From: SAR86 cluster bacterium
GTDB taxonomy: Bacteria > Pseudomonadota > Gammaproteobacteria > Magnimaribacterales > TMED112
Reading direction: 5' to 3'
Assembly: GCA_003331605.1 (NCBI GenBank)
Contig: QOPD01000001.1
Span: 83,936 to 147,935, forward strand
DNA length: 64,000 nt
Positions 39,143 through 48,883 of the stretch are shown here, one piece after another (position 1 is the first letter of the stretch; each line of letters opens with the position of its first letter). Both the position numbers and the translations under genes were made by a program. The notes under the pieces were generated by a model. The model searched no databases. It was given only the letters and a program-made list of their open reading frames with translations, and had not been told where the DNA came from.

Positions 39143-40965
39143 TGTGTGGAATTGTTGGCGGCTCATCAAAAAGAAACGTACTGCCAATTTTGGTAGAGGG
39201 TTTAAAGAGACTTGAATACCGAGGCTACGATTCGGCTGGTGTAGCATTTACTGCCAATAAAAAAATTACACAAGTAAAAACTGTTGGTAGAGTTGCAGAT
39301 TTAGAATCTCAACTAAAAAAATCCGACGAGTCAAACAATGGAATTGCACATACTAGATGGGCCACACATGGTGTGCCAAATACCAAAAATGCTCACCCCC
39401 ATTCAAGTCTTAATGAAATATTTGTTGTCCATAACGGCATCATTGAAAACCATGAGCCGCTAAGAAATAACCTAATAGCCGAAGGCTATAAATTTATCTC
39501 AGACACCGATACGGAAGTGATCACACATCTAATAAATTATTACAAAAATGCAGGTCATGATTTTGATTCAGCAGTTATAAGAGCAATTAAAGACCTTAAA
39601 GGCGCATACGCTCTTGGTATTATCGATGTAAATAATCCAGATTTTGTTATTGGTGCGAGAGAACACAGTCCTCTTGTTGTTGGTGAGGGTATCGATGAAA
39701 ATTTTATTGCATCGGATGTTATGGCTCTATCACAGGTAACCAATAAATTTAAGTTTTTAGAGGATGGCCAGATAGCAATAATCTCAAATGACAACATAGA
39801 AATTCTTGGAAAAAATGGTGCTCCTAAAAACATAGCTACCCAAGAGATTGATTCAACCGCATATACAAACGATCTTGCCGGCTATAGCCATTTTATGGAG
39901 AAGGAAATATTTGAACAACCAACTGCTGTGAGTAACTCAATCGAAGGAAGGGTTTTAGAAAGTGGTCCGCAAGAAGGCATATTTGGTGCAGGGTTTGAAG
40001 AGGCCTTGGTGGATATTTCTAACATTCAGATAGTTGCATGTGGTACAAGTTATCATGCTGGCAGAATATTTGAGTATTGGTCTCATAAGTTCCTAGGCAT
40101 TAATTGTCGAGTTGATTATGGGTCTGAATACCAATACCAAGAACCCATAAAAACACAAAAAACTTTATTGGTTACAATATCTCAATCTGGAGAAACAGCA
40201 GACACCTTGGCATCGTTAAGGTTTGCAAAGAAAACAGACAATCCAATTACCTTAACCATATGCAATGTTGCCAACAGCTCAATGTGTCGTGAATCGGATT
40301 ATACTATGTTAACGAATGCTGGGCCGGAAATTGGTGTTGCATCAACTAAAGCTTTTGTCACCCAGCTTTCATGTTTAAGTTTGTTGCTGCTCACTTTAAT
40401 GAAGATCAACAATAAACCTGAAAATTCAATCAAAAAAATATCCAAAGCTTTAATGGATTTGCCAAAAAATATACAGCAAACTTTAGAAGACTTAGAGCCA
40501 TATAAAAAAGTTGCTAAATTAATCTTCAATAAAAACAGCGCCCTGTTTTTAGGTAGAGGCATGTATTTTCCTATTGCTAGAGAGGGTGCACTTAAACTAA
40601 AAGAGATTTCTTATATTCATGCCGAAGCATACCCTGCTGGTGAGTTAAAGCATGGTCCGCTGGCCCTTATTGATAAAAACATGCCAGTGCTTGCGGTGGT
40701 GCCCGATAACGAGCACCTGGATAAAATACTTTCTAATATCCAAGAAGTTGCCGCTCGAAAAGGTAGAGTCTTCTCGATAGGACCCATAAGCAAAACAGAA
40801 ATAACCAAAGAAGGGGGGCACATAAATATCCCTAAAACGCTGGATCTTTTGAACCCAATTATCAGCATTGTGCCAATGCAATTAATTTCATACTACACCG
40901 CAATTTACAAGGGCACCGATGTTGATAAGCCGCGTAACCTTGCAAAGAGCGTTACCGTTGAATGA
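39142..40965 (+). CDS. glmS: Glutamine-fructose-6-phosphate aminotransferase
   Basis: MCGIVGG N-terminal nucleophile Cys, two SIS domains, C-terminal DKPRNLAKSVTVE. Confidence 0.98.
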   Translation: MCGIVGGSSKRNVLPILVEGLKRLEYRGYDSAGVAFTANKKITQVKTVGRVADLESQLKKSDESNNGIAHTRWATHGVPNTKNAHPHSSLNEIFVVHNGIIENHEPLRNNLIAEGYKFISDTDTEVITHLINYYKNAGHDFDSAVIRAIKDLKGAYALGIIDVNNPDFVIGAREHSPLVVGEGIDENFIASDVMALSQVTNKFKFLEDGQIAIISNDNIEILGKNGAPKNIATQEIDSTAYTNDLAGYSHFMEKEIFEQPTAVSNSIEGRVLESGPQEGIFGAGFEEALVDISNIQIVACGTSYHAGRIFEYWSHKFLGINCRVDYGSEYQYQEPIKTQKTLLVTISQSGETADTLASLRFAKKTDNPITLTICNVANSSMCRESDYTMLTNAGPEIGVASTKAFVTQLSCLSLLLLTLMKINNKPENSIKKISKALMDLPKNIQQTLEDLEPYKKVAKLIFNKNSALFLGRGMYFPIAREGALKLKEISYIHAEAYPAGELKHGPLALIDKNMPVLAVVPDNEHLDKILSNIQEVAARKGRVFSIGPISKTEITKEGGHINIPKTLDLLNPIISIVPMQLISYYTAIYKGTDVDKPRNLAKSVTVE

Positions 40966-41168
40966 TAGAAAAGATTAAGAATTCAATACAACAAGATACC
41001 GCAACTAATAAAGTTGGTACTTTTTCTGCTTTTTTAATAAATACAATTTTCCTCACCCAAATCACCAGAAGTGATGCCTTTGATGAAATTATTTTCTGGT
41101 TTTGCGTTGTCTTGGAGGTGTTAATTATTCTTTATATCGCAGCAATGATTTATTACAAAGTAAAATAA
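40962..41168 (+). CDS. Small (68 aa) hypothetical membrane protein
   Basis: ATGA overlap with glmS stop; two hydrophobic segments. Confidence 0.65.
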   Translation: MIEKIKNSIQQDTATNKVGTFSAFLINTIFLTQITRSDAFDEIIFWFCVVLEVLIILYIAAMIYYKVK

Positions 41169-41172
41169 AATT

Positions 41173-41643
41173 ATGAAATTCAAACACCCTCTTTTCCTGT
41201 TAATAATGTTATTGCCACTATTAAGCAAAGGCGATGAGACGCTCGATGCCATTAATAGGCTTTTAGATGGTCTTCATCAAGATGCACACGAAGGTAATTT
41301 TCAGAGCTATTTTGATCGCTATACCTCAGAAGCAATCTTTCTAGGCACTGACAAAACAGAACGCTGGAGTATTGAAGAATTTAAAGCTTATGCTAAGCCA
41401 GCATTTGCAGACGGCAATGGTTGGACTTATTCAGTTGCTGAGCGCAACTGGGAGGGGGTTGGTGATACGCGTTGGTTTGATGAAATTCTTTTCAATGAAA
41501 AGCTAGGACATTGTAGAGGTACTGGTGTTGTGCAGCTTATCGAAGGAGAATGGAAAATTCTTCATTATGCTTTGACGATGTTGGTTCCCAATGAAATTGC
41601 TGCTGATGTTGGCGCCCAAACCCAAGAAGCCGAGCTGAATTAA
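41173..41643 (+). CDS. Secreted SnoaL/NTF2-like hypothetical protein
   Basis: Signal peptide-like N-terminus; pattern AINRLLDGLHQDAHEGNFQSYFDRYTSEAIFLGTD...EWKILHYALTM typical of NTF2-like folds. Confidence 0.65.
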   Translation: MKFKHPLFLLIMLLPLLSKGDETLDAINRLLDGLHQDAHEGNFQSYFDRYTSEAIFLGTDKTERWSIEEFKAYAKPAFADGNGWTYSVAERNWEGVGDTRWFDEILFNEKLGHCRGTGVVQLIEGEWKILHYALTMLVPNEIAADVGAQTQEAELN

Positions 41644-41712
41644 TTGGTTTCGTTCTTATTCGACTAACTTAAATCTATCAGTCCCACAAATACAGAGTTA
41701 AAATATATCCAT

Positions 41713-42798
41713 ATGAAGCTGGGTGTTCCAAAAGAGATAAAAAACAACGAACATAGGGTAAGTCTTACTCCGCAATCCGTTGGCCGTCTTTCAAAACTAG
41801 GGGCAGATGTTTTTATTGAAAAGTCTGCTGGCCTAGAAATAGGTTTTACGGATGAGATGTTTGTTAATAACGGCGGAACTATTCTAGATACTGCAGCAGA
41901 AATATTTTCAAATTCTGAATTAATTATTAAGGTAAAAGAGCCGCAAGAAGAAGAGCTTAAATACCTTACACCTGAAAAAGCATTATTCACTTATTTGCAC
42001 TTAGCTGGCGATAAACAACAAGCAAAAAAACTGCTTGAGACCGGTGTCACAGGCATAGCGTATGAAACTGTTACAGCTTTAGATGGTTCTTTGCCCCTTC
42101 TGTCTCCCATGAGCAAAATAGCTGGGAAGATAAGCATAGTTGTTGGACAGTATTTCTTGCTTAAACCAAATAGGGGTATAGGCACATTGTTAGGGAGCGT
42201 CGATCAGATAGAACCAAGAACAGTTACAGTGATAGGTGCAGGTGTTGCTGGTAAAGAAGCTATAAAAAATGCTATTTCCACCGGCGCAAAAGTAAATATT
42301 CTTGATTTATCTGTGCCTAAACTTTCTGATCTTGAAGCTGAATTTGGCAAAAACAATATCAATTATTTAATCTCATCTGAGGAAAGAATTGTTGAATGCA
42401 CTTCATCTTCAGATCTCGTTATTGGTTCAGTTTATGTAGTTGGTAAAGAAGCGCCTAAGGTGGTAACCAAAGAGATGTTATCTGAGATGAAGCCAGGGAG
42501 CGTCATGGTTGATATTTCTATTGACCAAGGTGGATGTTTTGAAACCAGCAAACCCACAACTCACGATAACCCAATTTATCAAGTTGAGGATGTCACACAT
42601 TATTGTGTAACAAATATGCCTGGTGCTGTGCCACTTACTTCAACCCTTGCTCTAAATGAAGCTACTCTGCCATTTATTGAAGAGATTGTTAAAAGTGGAC
42701 TTCGGAAAAGTTTAAGTGACAATGAGCATTTAGCTGCTGGAGTAAACATAATGGATGGCAAAATTATTCATCCAGCAATTAAAGAAGCACTAAATTAA
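41713..42798 (+). CDS. ald: Alanine dehydrogenase
   Basis: MKLGVPKEIKNNEHRVSLTPQSV, VIGAGVAGKEA, SIDQGGCFETSKPTTHDNP motifs. Confidence 0.94.
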   Translation: MKLGVPKEIKNNEHRVSLTPQSVGRLSKLGADVFIEKSAGLEIGFTDEMFVNNGGTILDTAAEIFSNSELIIKVKEPQEEELKYLTPEKALFTYLHLAGDKQQAKKLLETGVTGIAYETVTALDGSLPLLSPMSKIAGKISIVVGQYFLLKPNRGIGTLLGSVDQIEPRTVTVIGAGVAGKEAIKNAISTGAKVNILDLSVPKLSDLEAEFGKNNINYLISSEERIVECTSSSDLVIGSVYVVGKEAPKVVTKEMLSEMKPGSVMVDISIDQGGCFETSKPTTHDNPIYQVEDVTHYCVTNMPGAVPLTSTLALNEATLPFIEEIVKSGLRKSLSDNEHLAAGVNIMDGKIIHPAIKEALN

Positions 42799-43086
42799 AT
42801 GGTGAAGATTTTTTTTATCATTGCTGTTTTCCTTGTAACGTCTTGTATAGCAATTCTTAAGGCAAAAAATTTTACAGAAACCTCGAAATTTGCCATTAAA
42901 TGGGTTTTTGGATTGTTTGCTTTAATTGCCCTGAATTTTTTTAACGAGGCTTTTCTATTTGAGTGGCTGGGCTGGAATGGCACAAATAAAAATGACTGGG
43001 TTTTTGTGCTATGGTGGGGGTTGGTATTTTCATGGTTTATATATGGCTTTGGAATGCTATTTAGAAAATTACGTGAAAAGAAATGA
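42799..43086 (+). CDS. Hypothetical small membrane protein (95 aa)
   Basis: Start abuts the ald stop; three hydrophobic segments. Confidence 0.6.
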   Translation: MVKIFFIIAVFLVTSCIAILKAKNFTETSKFAIKWVFGLFALIALNFFNEAFLFEWLGWNGTNKNDWVFVLWWGLVFSWFIYGFGMLFRKLREKK

Positions 43087-43376
43087 ATAAAGCTGGTTTG
43101 TACTTTGCTTATATATTGATTTATACATCACCCATTCAAGTGGGTATCATTTTATGGCAGCTATGGATAGTTTTAACCTCAGATTACACATTTTTTGGCT
43201 TATCAACTAAAGAGTTTCTGGTAGATAACATAAAATTTCTCCACGATTGGGTATATTCTTGGTTTTGGAATGCTTTGCTTGATTTCTTTTATCAATTTCC
43301 TGCATTGGTCATGTCCACTTTAAAGTTGGTGGTGAATACCTGGCTTGGTTACTGGTTGCTCGCAAAACTGAAATGA
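43083..43376 (+). CDS. Hypothetical small membrane protein (97 aa)
   Basis: ATGA overlaps with both neighbouring ORFs; hydrophobic, Trp-rich. Confidence 0.6.
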   Translation: MNKAGLYFAYILIYTSPIQVGIILWQLWIVLTSDYTFFGLSTKEFLVDNIKFLHDWVYSWFWNALLDFFYQFPALVMSTLKLVVNTWLGYWLLAKLK

Positions 43377-44074
43377 GAAAACTGCTTTTTATTCTATTTT
43401 TAGTTCAATTTTTTCTGCATCCAAATAATTTCGACCTAATAAATAGTAAAAAAAATGTCTTCGAATCTGGTCTTGTTTTAGTTCAACTAAAAAATGGGTT
43501 GCATTTTTTAGAGGAGGAGGAAGAAGTCCAAAAAGAACTGGTTATTGCCATTCATGGGGGTGGCACACTTGGATACGAATGGGTCTATCCTCTCAACCAG
43601 CTTAATTCTGAACGCGCAAGGGTTGCTTTTTTTCGATGGAATCCAATTTCAGCGACATGCGCTCACGATGAGCTTAGATATTTGAAATCATTTCTTGATA
43701 ATACCAGCAGCCAGTATGAAAAAATCACGATTTTAGGACATAGTTTGGGTGGCATTCTTCTAGCTAGGCTAATTGAAGATTTAGAAATTAATAAACCTCT
43801 GGAGGCGCATATTATTGCGTCGCCACTTAAAGGCATCGAGCCAACGAATAGCCTATGTGATTATCAACCACCTGTGAAAGTTAGTAATAATATTGTTCTT
43901 TACGAATGGCGAACACAAAAAAACCTGGATGGCATATTTATGGCCCTTCCATACGATCCTCAGATAGTAGAAATTGAAAATAGCAATGTAACAAGGCTTC
44001 CAGAAAAATATAAGGAAAACAAACTTGGCCATAACTGGTCAATCAGCTGGGTTGTTGACAAAATTAGTGATTAG
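43373..44074 (+). CDS. Alpha/beta hydrolase (lipase/esterase-like)
   Basis: N-terminal hydrophobic segment, HGGG oxyanion region, GHSLGG nucleophile elbow, C-terminal GHNWS His. Confidence 0.8.
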   Translation: MRKLLFILFLVQFFLHPNNFDLINSKKNVFESGLVLVQLKNGLHFLEEEEEVQKELVIAIHGGGTLGYEWVYPLNQLNSERARVAFFRWNPISATCAHDELRYLKSFLDNTSSQYEKITILGHSLGGILLARLIEDLEINKPLEAHIIASPLKGIEPTNSLCDYQPPVKVSNNIVLYEWRTQKNLDGIFMALPYDPQIVEIENSNVTRLPEKYKENKLGHNWSISWVVDKISD

Positions 44075-44119
44075 CTTTTTGATTCTCTTTTGTTAGAATC
44101 TTATCTTTCCAATTAAAAA

Positions 44120-45094
44120 ATGTTGCCAGATATTTTAAAAAACAATCTAAGCATTCCAGTTGTTGCTGCGCCTCTGTTCATTATTTCAAGACCAAACCTT
44201 GTGATTGCTCAATGCAAAGCAGGCGTTGTGGGGTCTTTTCCGGCACTCAATGCCAGACCTCAAGAACTACTATCAGATTGGATCAAAGAAATTAAAGATG
44301 AGTTGGGTGAATATCAAGCACAAAACCCTACCAAGAAAGTTGCCCCCTTTGCAGTCAATCAAATTTGTCACCTGTCAAACGACAGGCTGTTGGCTGATGT
44401 TGAGACGTGCGTTAAGTATGAGGTGCCAATCATCATAACATCTTTACGACCGCCTGCTGATCTGGTGAAAGCAATACACTCTTATGGCGGCCTAGTATTT
44501 CATGACGTTATCAATACAAGACATGCCCAGAAAGCAGTATCTGAAGGTGTTGATGGTTTAATACTTGTTTGTGCTGGTGCTGGTGGCCATGCTGGCTCCC
44601 TATCACCATTTGCTTTGCTAAGGGAAACCAGAGAGTGGTACGATGGCACAATTTTATTATCAGGAGCAATTTCAGATGGGTATTCAGTAGCAAGTGCTTT
44701 AGCTATGGGTGCAGATCTGGCTTACGTTGGCACAAGATTTATTGCCACACAAGAATCAGAAGCCGAAGATGAGTACAAACAAATGCTGATAGACTCATCA
44801 GCCAAGGATGTGGTCTATACCAATTACTTTAGTGGTGTGCATGGTAATTATTTATCGCCATCGGTAATTAAGTCAGGCATGGATCCAGACAATTTGCCAG
44901 AAGCAGATAAAACAAAAATGAATTTTAATTCTGGTGGCAATGCAGCAAAAAAAGTATGGAAAGATATTAAGGGTTGTGGCCAAGGCCTAAGCCCAATTAA
45001 AGACTCACCAGCAGTTGCTGACTTGGTAGACAATATGAAGAAAGAGTTTGCAGAAGCATCAAAAGCCTTTACATCAAAAAGCTCTATATATTAA
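44120..45094 (+). CDS. Nitronate monooxygenase / 2-nitropropane dioxygenase-like flavoprotein
   Basis: AAPLFIISRPNLVIAQCKAGVVGSFPALN, CAGAGGHAG, GADLAYVGTRFIATQESEAEDEYK motifs. Confidence 0.9.
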   Translation: MLPDILKNNLSIPVVAAPLFIISRPNLVIAQCKAGVVGSFPALNARPQELLSDWIKEIKDELGEYQAQNPTKKVAPFAVNQICHLSNDRLLADVETCVKYEVPIIITSLRPPADLVKAIHSYGGLVFHDVINTRHAQKAVSEGVDGLILVCAGAGGHAGSLSPFALLRETREWYDGTILLSGAISDGYSVASALAMGADLAYVGTRFIATQESEAEDEYKQMLIDSSAKDVVYTNYFSGVHGNYLSPSVIKSGMDPDNLPEADKTKMNFNSGGNAAKKVWKDIKGCGQGLSPIKDSPAVADLVDNMKKEFAEASKAFTSKSSIY

Positions 45095-45822
45095 ATCTGC
45101 AGCTGAAACCCAAGAAAAACTTCGTTTTCTAGATACTGAGAAGTTTTAAGCCCCATTAAAAGACCAAAGTTTTTTGTAGCGTTGTAGGTAATATCTAAGA
45201 CAGCTTTAATGTCTGTGTCGTCAGAAAACTCTATGACCAAATCATCGTTCAAACAAACCTCAACATCTGGTGCACAAGGCTCATAGTTGATTAAAGTTTC
45301 ATCGTTTACTACTTCTTTAGATAGATCTAAATAGATGCGACCTTCCCAATCATTGGCATCTCCAAATCTCAGTCCAGCCACGACACTGCCAAATGATTCG
45401 TCATTATCAAATGAGGTATCGAACGAAAAGCTTTTTATACCTCCCTCAACAAATACATCAACAACGTTCTGAAGGTTTAATGAGACAGATCCTACCGATA
45501 TTGAATTTAAAAGGTCACCTATGCCAACGTGAGCTCCAAGCCGTAAAGTGTTAACGGTCTTTTCAAACTCAGCTTGTTCGTCATCAAGCCTCCGTAGATT
45601 TGTCCCGTAAGCCACTCTGGTAGCTGTAACATATAAGGGTCCAGGTAAAGGCAGGCTACCATAAAAGCCTATGTTGTCATCTTCGTTGTAAGATAAGAGC
45701 AAACCAAGATGGCCATATGAATAATCGTTTGGCTCCTTTCCAAGCCTGCCATCTTTTGCATCTATAAAGCCAGAAGATAGCAAAAGTGATAAAACGATGA
45801 ATAAAAAATTTTTACGGATCAT
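45091..45822 (-). CDS. Hypothetical secreted / possible outer-membrane beta-barrel protein
   Basis: Signal peptide, Gly/aromatic alternating strands, no TM helices; two Cys close together (CAPDVEVC). Confidence 0.55.
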   Translation of the reverse strand: MIRKNFLFIVLSLLLSSGFIDAKDGRLGKEPNDYSYGHLGLLLSYNEDDNIGFYGSLPLPGPLYVTATRVAYGTNLRRLDDEQAEFEKTVNTLRLGAHVGIGDLLNSISVGSVSLNLQNVVDVFVEGGIKSFSFDTSFDNDESFGSVVAGLRFGDANDWEGRIYLDLSKEVVNDETLINYEPCAPDVEVCLNDDLVIEFSDDTDIKAVLDITYNATKNFGLLMGLKTSQYLENEVFLGFQLQI

Positions 45823-45916
45823 CTTGAGATAAGTATAAACATAATTATTAACTTAAATAAGCTTTAAACAATTTAGTATCTTTAATAATTGCTAATGTTT
45901 TCAGTATAATGATCAA

Positions 45917-46708
45917 ATGGATGTAGCCGGTTTTGTAATAGCAATATTTGCATTAATATTTTCTATTATTGCTCTAGGGTTGGCGATGCGAGCTTTATAT
46001 ATTATTGGTGTAAATGCTGGGCTCGATAAGAAAGTATCACAAAACAATCTAGCACCAGTAGTTAAATCAGCAACTCCTGTTAAAAAGTTTAAAGATCCAA
46101 TACGAACAGACGGCAATAAAATTATCTACAATGAAGAGCCTTTGATTTATGTTATTGAAGACTTTATTTCTGAAGAAGAGTGTCAACATTTTGTTAATGA
46201 ATCGCGCAGCAAGCTTGAAAGAGCTAAAACAATTGGTGGCAAAGATGGCATTTACCATGAAAATCGAACAGGTATGAACTGTTGGATACATCATGGGCAT
46301 TCAACTGTATCAAAAGCCGTCGGCGACAGAATCGCTGATTTAATTGGCTTTCCTTTGAAGAACGCTGAGTCTTTTCAGGTTGTTTACTATACCGGTGGTA
46401 CTCAATACAACGACCATCACGATGCTTTCAAGCACGACACAGATGAAGGCAAAAAACATCTTAAAAGAGGCGGACAAAGAATCTATACAGCTCTTGGATA
46501 CCTTAACGATGTCGAAGAAGGCGGAGCTACCGAATTTAGAGATTTAAATATTTCAGTTAAACCAAAAAAAGGCAGTCTTCTCGTTTGGAAGAATGTCTTG
46601 CCTGGTACAACAAAAGTTCATCCCGATTCACTCCATGCGGGAAGGCCTGTTACGAAAGGAGAAAAGTTTGCTTTCAATTTATGGTTTAGAGAAAACAAGT
46701 TTGTTTAA
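45917..46708 (+). CDS. Membrane-anchored 2OG-Fe(II) oxygenase, prolyl 4-hydroxylase-like
   Basis: N-terminal TM; YYTGGTQYNDHHDAF (HxD), HPDSLHAGRPVTKGEKFAFNLWFRE (distal His and Lys). Confidence 0.88.
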   Translation: MDVAGFVIAIFALIFSIIALGLAMRALYIIGVNAGLDKKVSQNNLAPVVKSATPVKKFKDPIRTDGNKIIYNEEPLIYVIEDFISEEECQHFVNESRSKLERAKTIGGKDGIYHENRTGMNCWIHHGHSTVSKAVGDRIADLIGFPLKNAESFQVVYYTGGTQYNDHHDAFKHDTDEGKKHLKRGGQRIYTALGYLNDVEEGGATEFRDLNISVKPKKGSLLVWKNVLPGTTKVHPDSLHAGRPVTKGEKFAFNLWFRENKFV

Positions 46709-46711
46709 ACC

Positions 46712-48883
46712 ATGGATGTATCTTTCATTCTTGATGATCTTAATGACGAGCAGCGCAAAGCTGTAACATCTGAGTCAAAAAAACTCCTTGTTTTAGCAGG
46801 TGCTGGTTCAGGCAAAACAAAAGTTTTGGTTCACAGGATAGCTTGGCTAATAAAAGCTCTGGGCTGTTCAACTCACAGCGTGCTGGCTGTTACTTTTACC
46901 AATAAGGCAGCAAGCGAAATGACTGGTAGAATTGAATCGATTTTAGATCAGCCTATTCCAGAGTTATGGTGTGGAACTTTCCATTCAATTTCAAACAAAA
47001 TCCTTAGAAGACACTACAAAGAAGCTGGATTAGAAAGAGATTTTTCAATTCTAGATAGTGACGACCAGCTGAGAATAATTAAGCGAGTACTTAAAAGGCT
47101 AGAAATTGATGATGAACAGTGGCCTGCAGAAAAGGTTCGTTGGCAGATTAATAACTGGAAAGATGAAGGGCTAAGACCAAATGATATTGATGATAAAGGC
47201 GATTTCAATCTTGAGATTCTGAAAAAAATATATCTTGAGTATGGTAATTATTTGGATAGCGAAAACTTGCTAGATTTTGGTGAGCTAATTTTAAGATCTT
47301 ACGAATTAATTAAAAATAATACAGAACTGCAAAGTGCTTATCACAGCAAATTCCAAAATATTCTTATAGATGAGTTTCAAGACACTAATACCATCCAATT
47401 TAAATGGATAAAAAATCTTGTTGGTGAACGCACAAACGTCACAGCTGTAGGTGATGATGATCAGTCCATCTATGGTTGGCGAGGTGCGAAAATAGAAAAT
47501 ATTAATAAATTTGCAAAAGAAAAAGAAACAGAGATGGTCCGGTTGGAACAAAACTATAGATCAACAGAAAACATTCTGAATGCGGCAAATGCTGTAATTG
47601 GAAAAAATTCAAATAGACTGGGTAAAAAGCTTTGGACAGCTGGCAACAAAGGAGAGCTTATAGATGTATTTGAAGCATACAGTGAACAAGAAGAAGCAAA
47701 CTTTATATCAGATAAAGTTATTAAGATCTCTCAAGAGGGTGACCAGTACAAAGATATAGCAGTTCTGTACCGGTCAAATGCCCAATCTCGAGTAATTGAA
47801 GAATTTTTATTGCGAGAAAATTTACCATACGTTATCTATGGCGGCGTGAGGTTCTATGAAAGGTTAGAAATAAAAAATGTCATTAGTTACTTAAGGCTCT
47901 GTGTAAATTTCAATGACAATGCTGCATTTGAAAGAGCAATTGGAGCACCAACCAGAGGTATTGGCGAGAAGACGCTTGCGACAATACGAGAACATGCTAC
48001 TGAGTCAAATATATCCTTATTTGCTGCCTCCAAACAACTGATTGCAAATGATTTAATCAAAGGTAAAGGAGGTCTATCTTTAGGTGACTTTATTTCTTTC
48101 ATAGAAAAGACTTCTGAAACAATTCCTGAAATGCCACCACACGAATTTGTCGAAATGGTGATAAACCAAAGTGGACTCATTGAACACCATCTCAAAGAAA
48201 GAGGCGAAAAAGGCAAAATAAGAATAGAAAATATTAACGAGCTAATATCAGCAGTTAAATCATTTGACACACTTAATAAAGGCGAAGATCTTTCAGAGTT
48301 TGGATCAGTGATTGCTGCATTTTTAAGCTCAGTATCATTGGACATGGGAGAAACACAAGCCCATAAGGCCGATGATGCGGTGCAGTTAATGACCTTGCAC
48401 TCAGCTAAAGGGCTGGAATTTAAGTATGTGTTTATGGTGGGTATGGAAGAATCGATATTCCCGCATTCAAGATCTTCCGAAAACATTTCAGAATTAGAAG
48501 AAGAACGACGACTATGTTACGTAGGCATAACTAGAGCCAGAGCCAAACTACATCTAACCTACGCAGAATTTAGAAGGCTATATGGACAAGATTCTTATAA
48601 CCCGCCTTCAAGATTTATAAATGAAATCCCAAACGATCATTTAGAATTTGTGCGCCCAAGACAAAATTATTCCACTAGCTACTATGGGACAGTGTCTCAA
48701 ATTAAGGAGGAGCACAACGACCTTGAATTTAATCTTGGTGACAATGTGCGCCATAAAACCTTTGGTGATGGAGTAGTGCTTAGTATGGAAGGAAACGGAG
48801 ACGCTGCACGCATACAGGTAAACTTCTATGAGGTAGGAACAAAGTGGTTGGTAGCAGCTTATGCCAACCTGCAAAAAATATGA
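46712..48883 (+). CDS. uvrD: UvrD/Rep/PcrA-type superfamily I DNA helicase
   Basis: LNDEQRKAVTS, LAGAGSGKTKVLVHRIAWLI, VGDDDQSIYGWRGA, MTLHSAKGLEFKYVFMVGMEE motifs. Confidence 0.95.
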   Translation: MDVSFILDDLNDEQRKAVTSESKKLLVLAGAGSGKTKVLVHRIAWLIKALGCSTHSVLAVTFTNKAASEMTGRIESILDQPIPELWCGTFHSISNKILRRHYKEAGLERDFSILDSDDQLRIIKRVLKRLEIDDEQWPAEKVRWQINNWKDEGLRPNDIDDKGDFNLEILKKIYLEYGNYLDSENLLDFGELILRSYELIKNNTELQSAYHSKFQNILIDEFQDTNTIQFKWIKNLVGERTNVTAVGDDDQSIYGWRGAKIENINKFAKEKETEMVRLEQNYRSTENILNAANAVIGKNSNRLGKKLWTAGNKGELIDVFEAYSEQEEANFISDKVIKISQEGDQYKDIAVLYRSNAQSRVIEEFLLRENLPYVIYGGVRFYERLEIKNVISYLRLCVNFNDNAAFERAIGAPTRGIGEKTLATIREHATESNISLFAASKQLIANDLIKGKGGLSLGDFISFIEKTSETIPEMPPHEFVEMVINQSGLIEHHLKERGEKGKIRIENINELISAVKSFDTLNKGEDLSEFGSVIAAFLSSVSLDMGETQAHKADDAVQLMTLHSAKGLEFKYVFMVGMEESIFPHSRSSENISELEEERRLCYVGITRARAKLHLTYAEFRRLYGQDSYNPPSRFINEIPNDHLEFVRPRQNYSTSYYGTVSQIKEEHNDLEFNLGDNVRHKTFGDGVVLSMEGNGDAARIQVNFYEVGTKWLVAAYANLQKI

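Noticed and set aside
44081-44108. Possible terminator hairpin GATTCT-N8-AGAATC after the alpha/beta hydrolase
   Set aside because: Only a 6-bp AT-rich stem with a weak T-run; could equally be part of the next promoter.
47887-48486. 199-aa ORF antisense to uvrD
   Set aside because: Lies entirely inside a strongly motif-supported helicase gene; low-complexity Ser/Leu-rich translation typical of an antisense frame; no recognisable motif.
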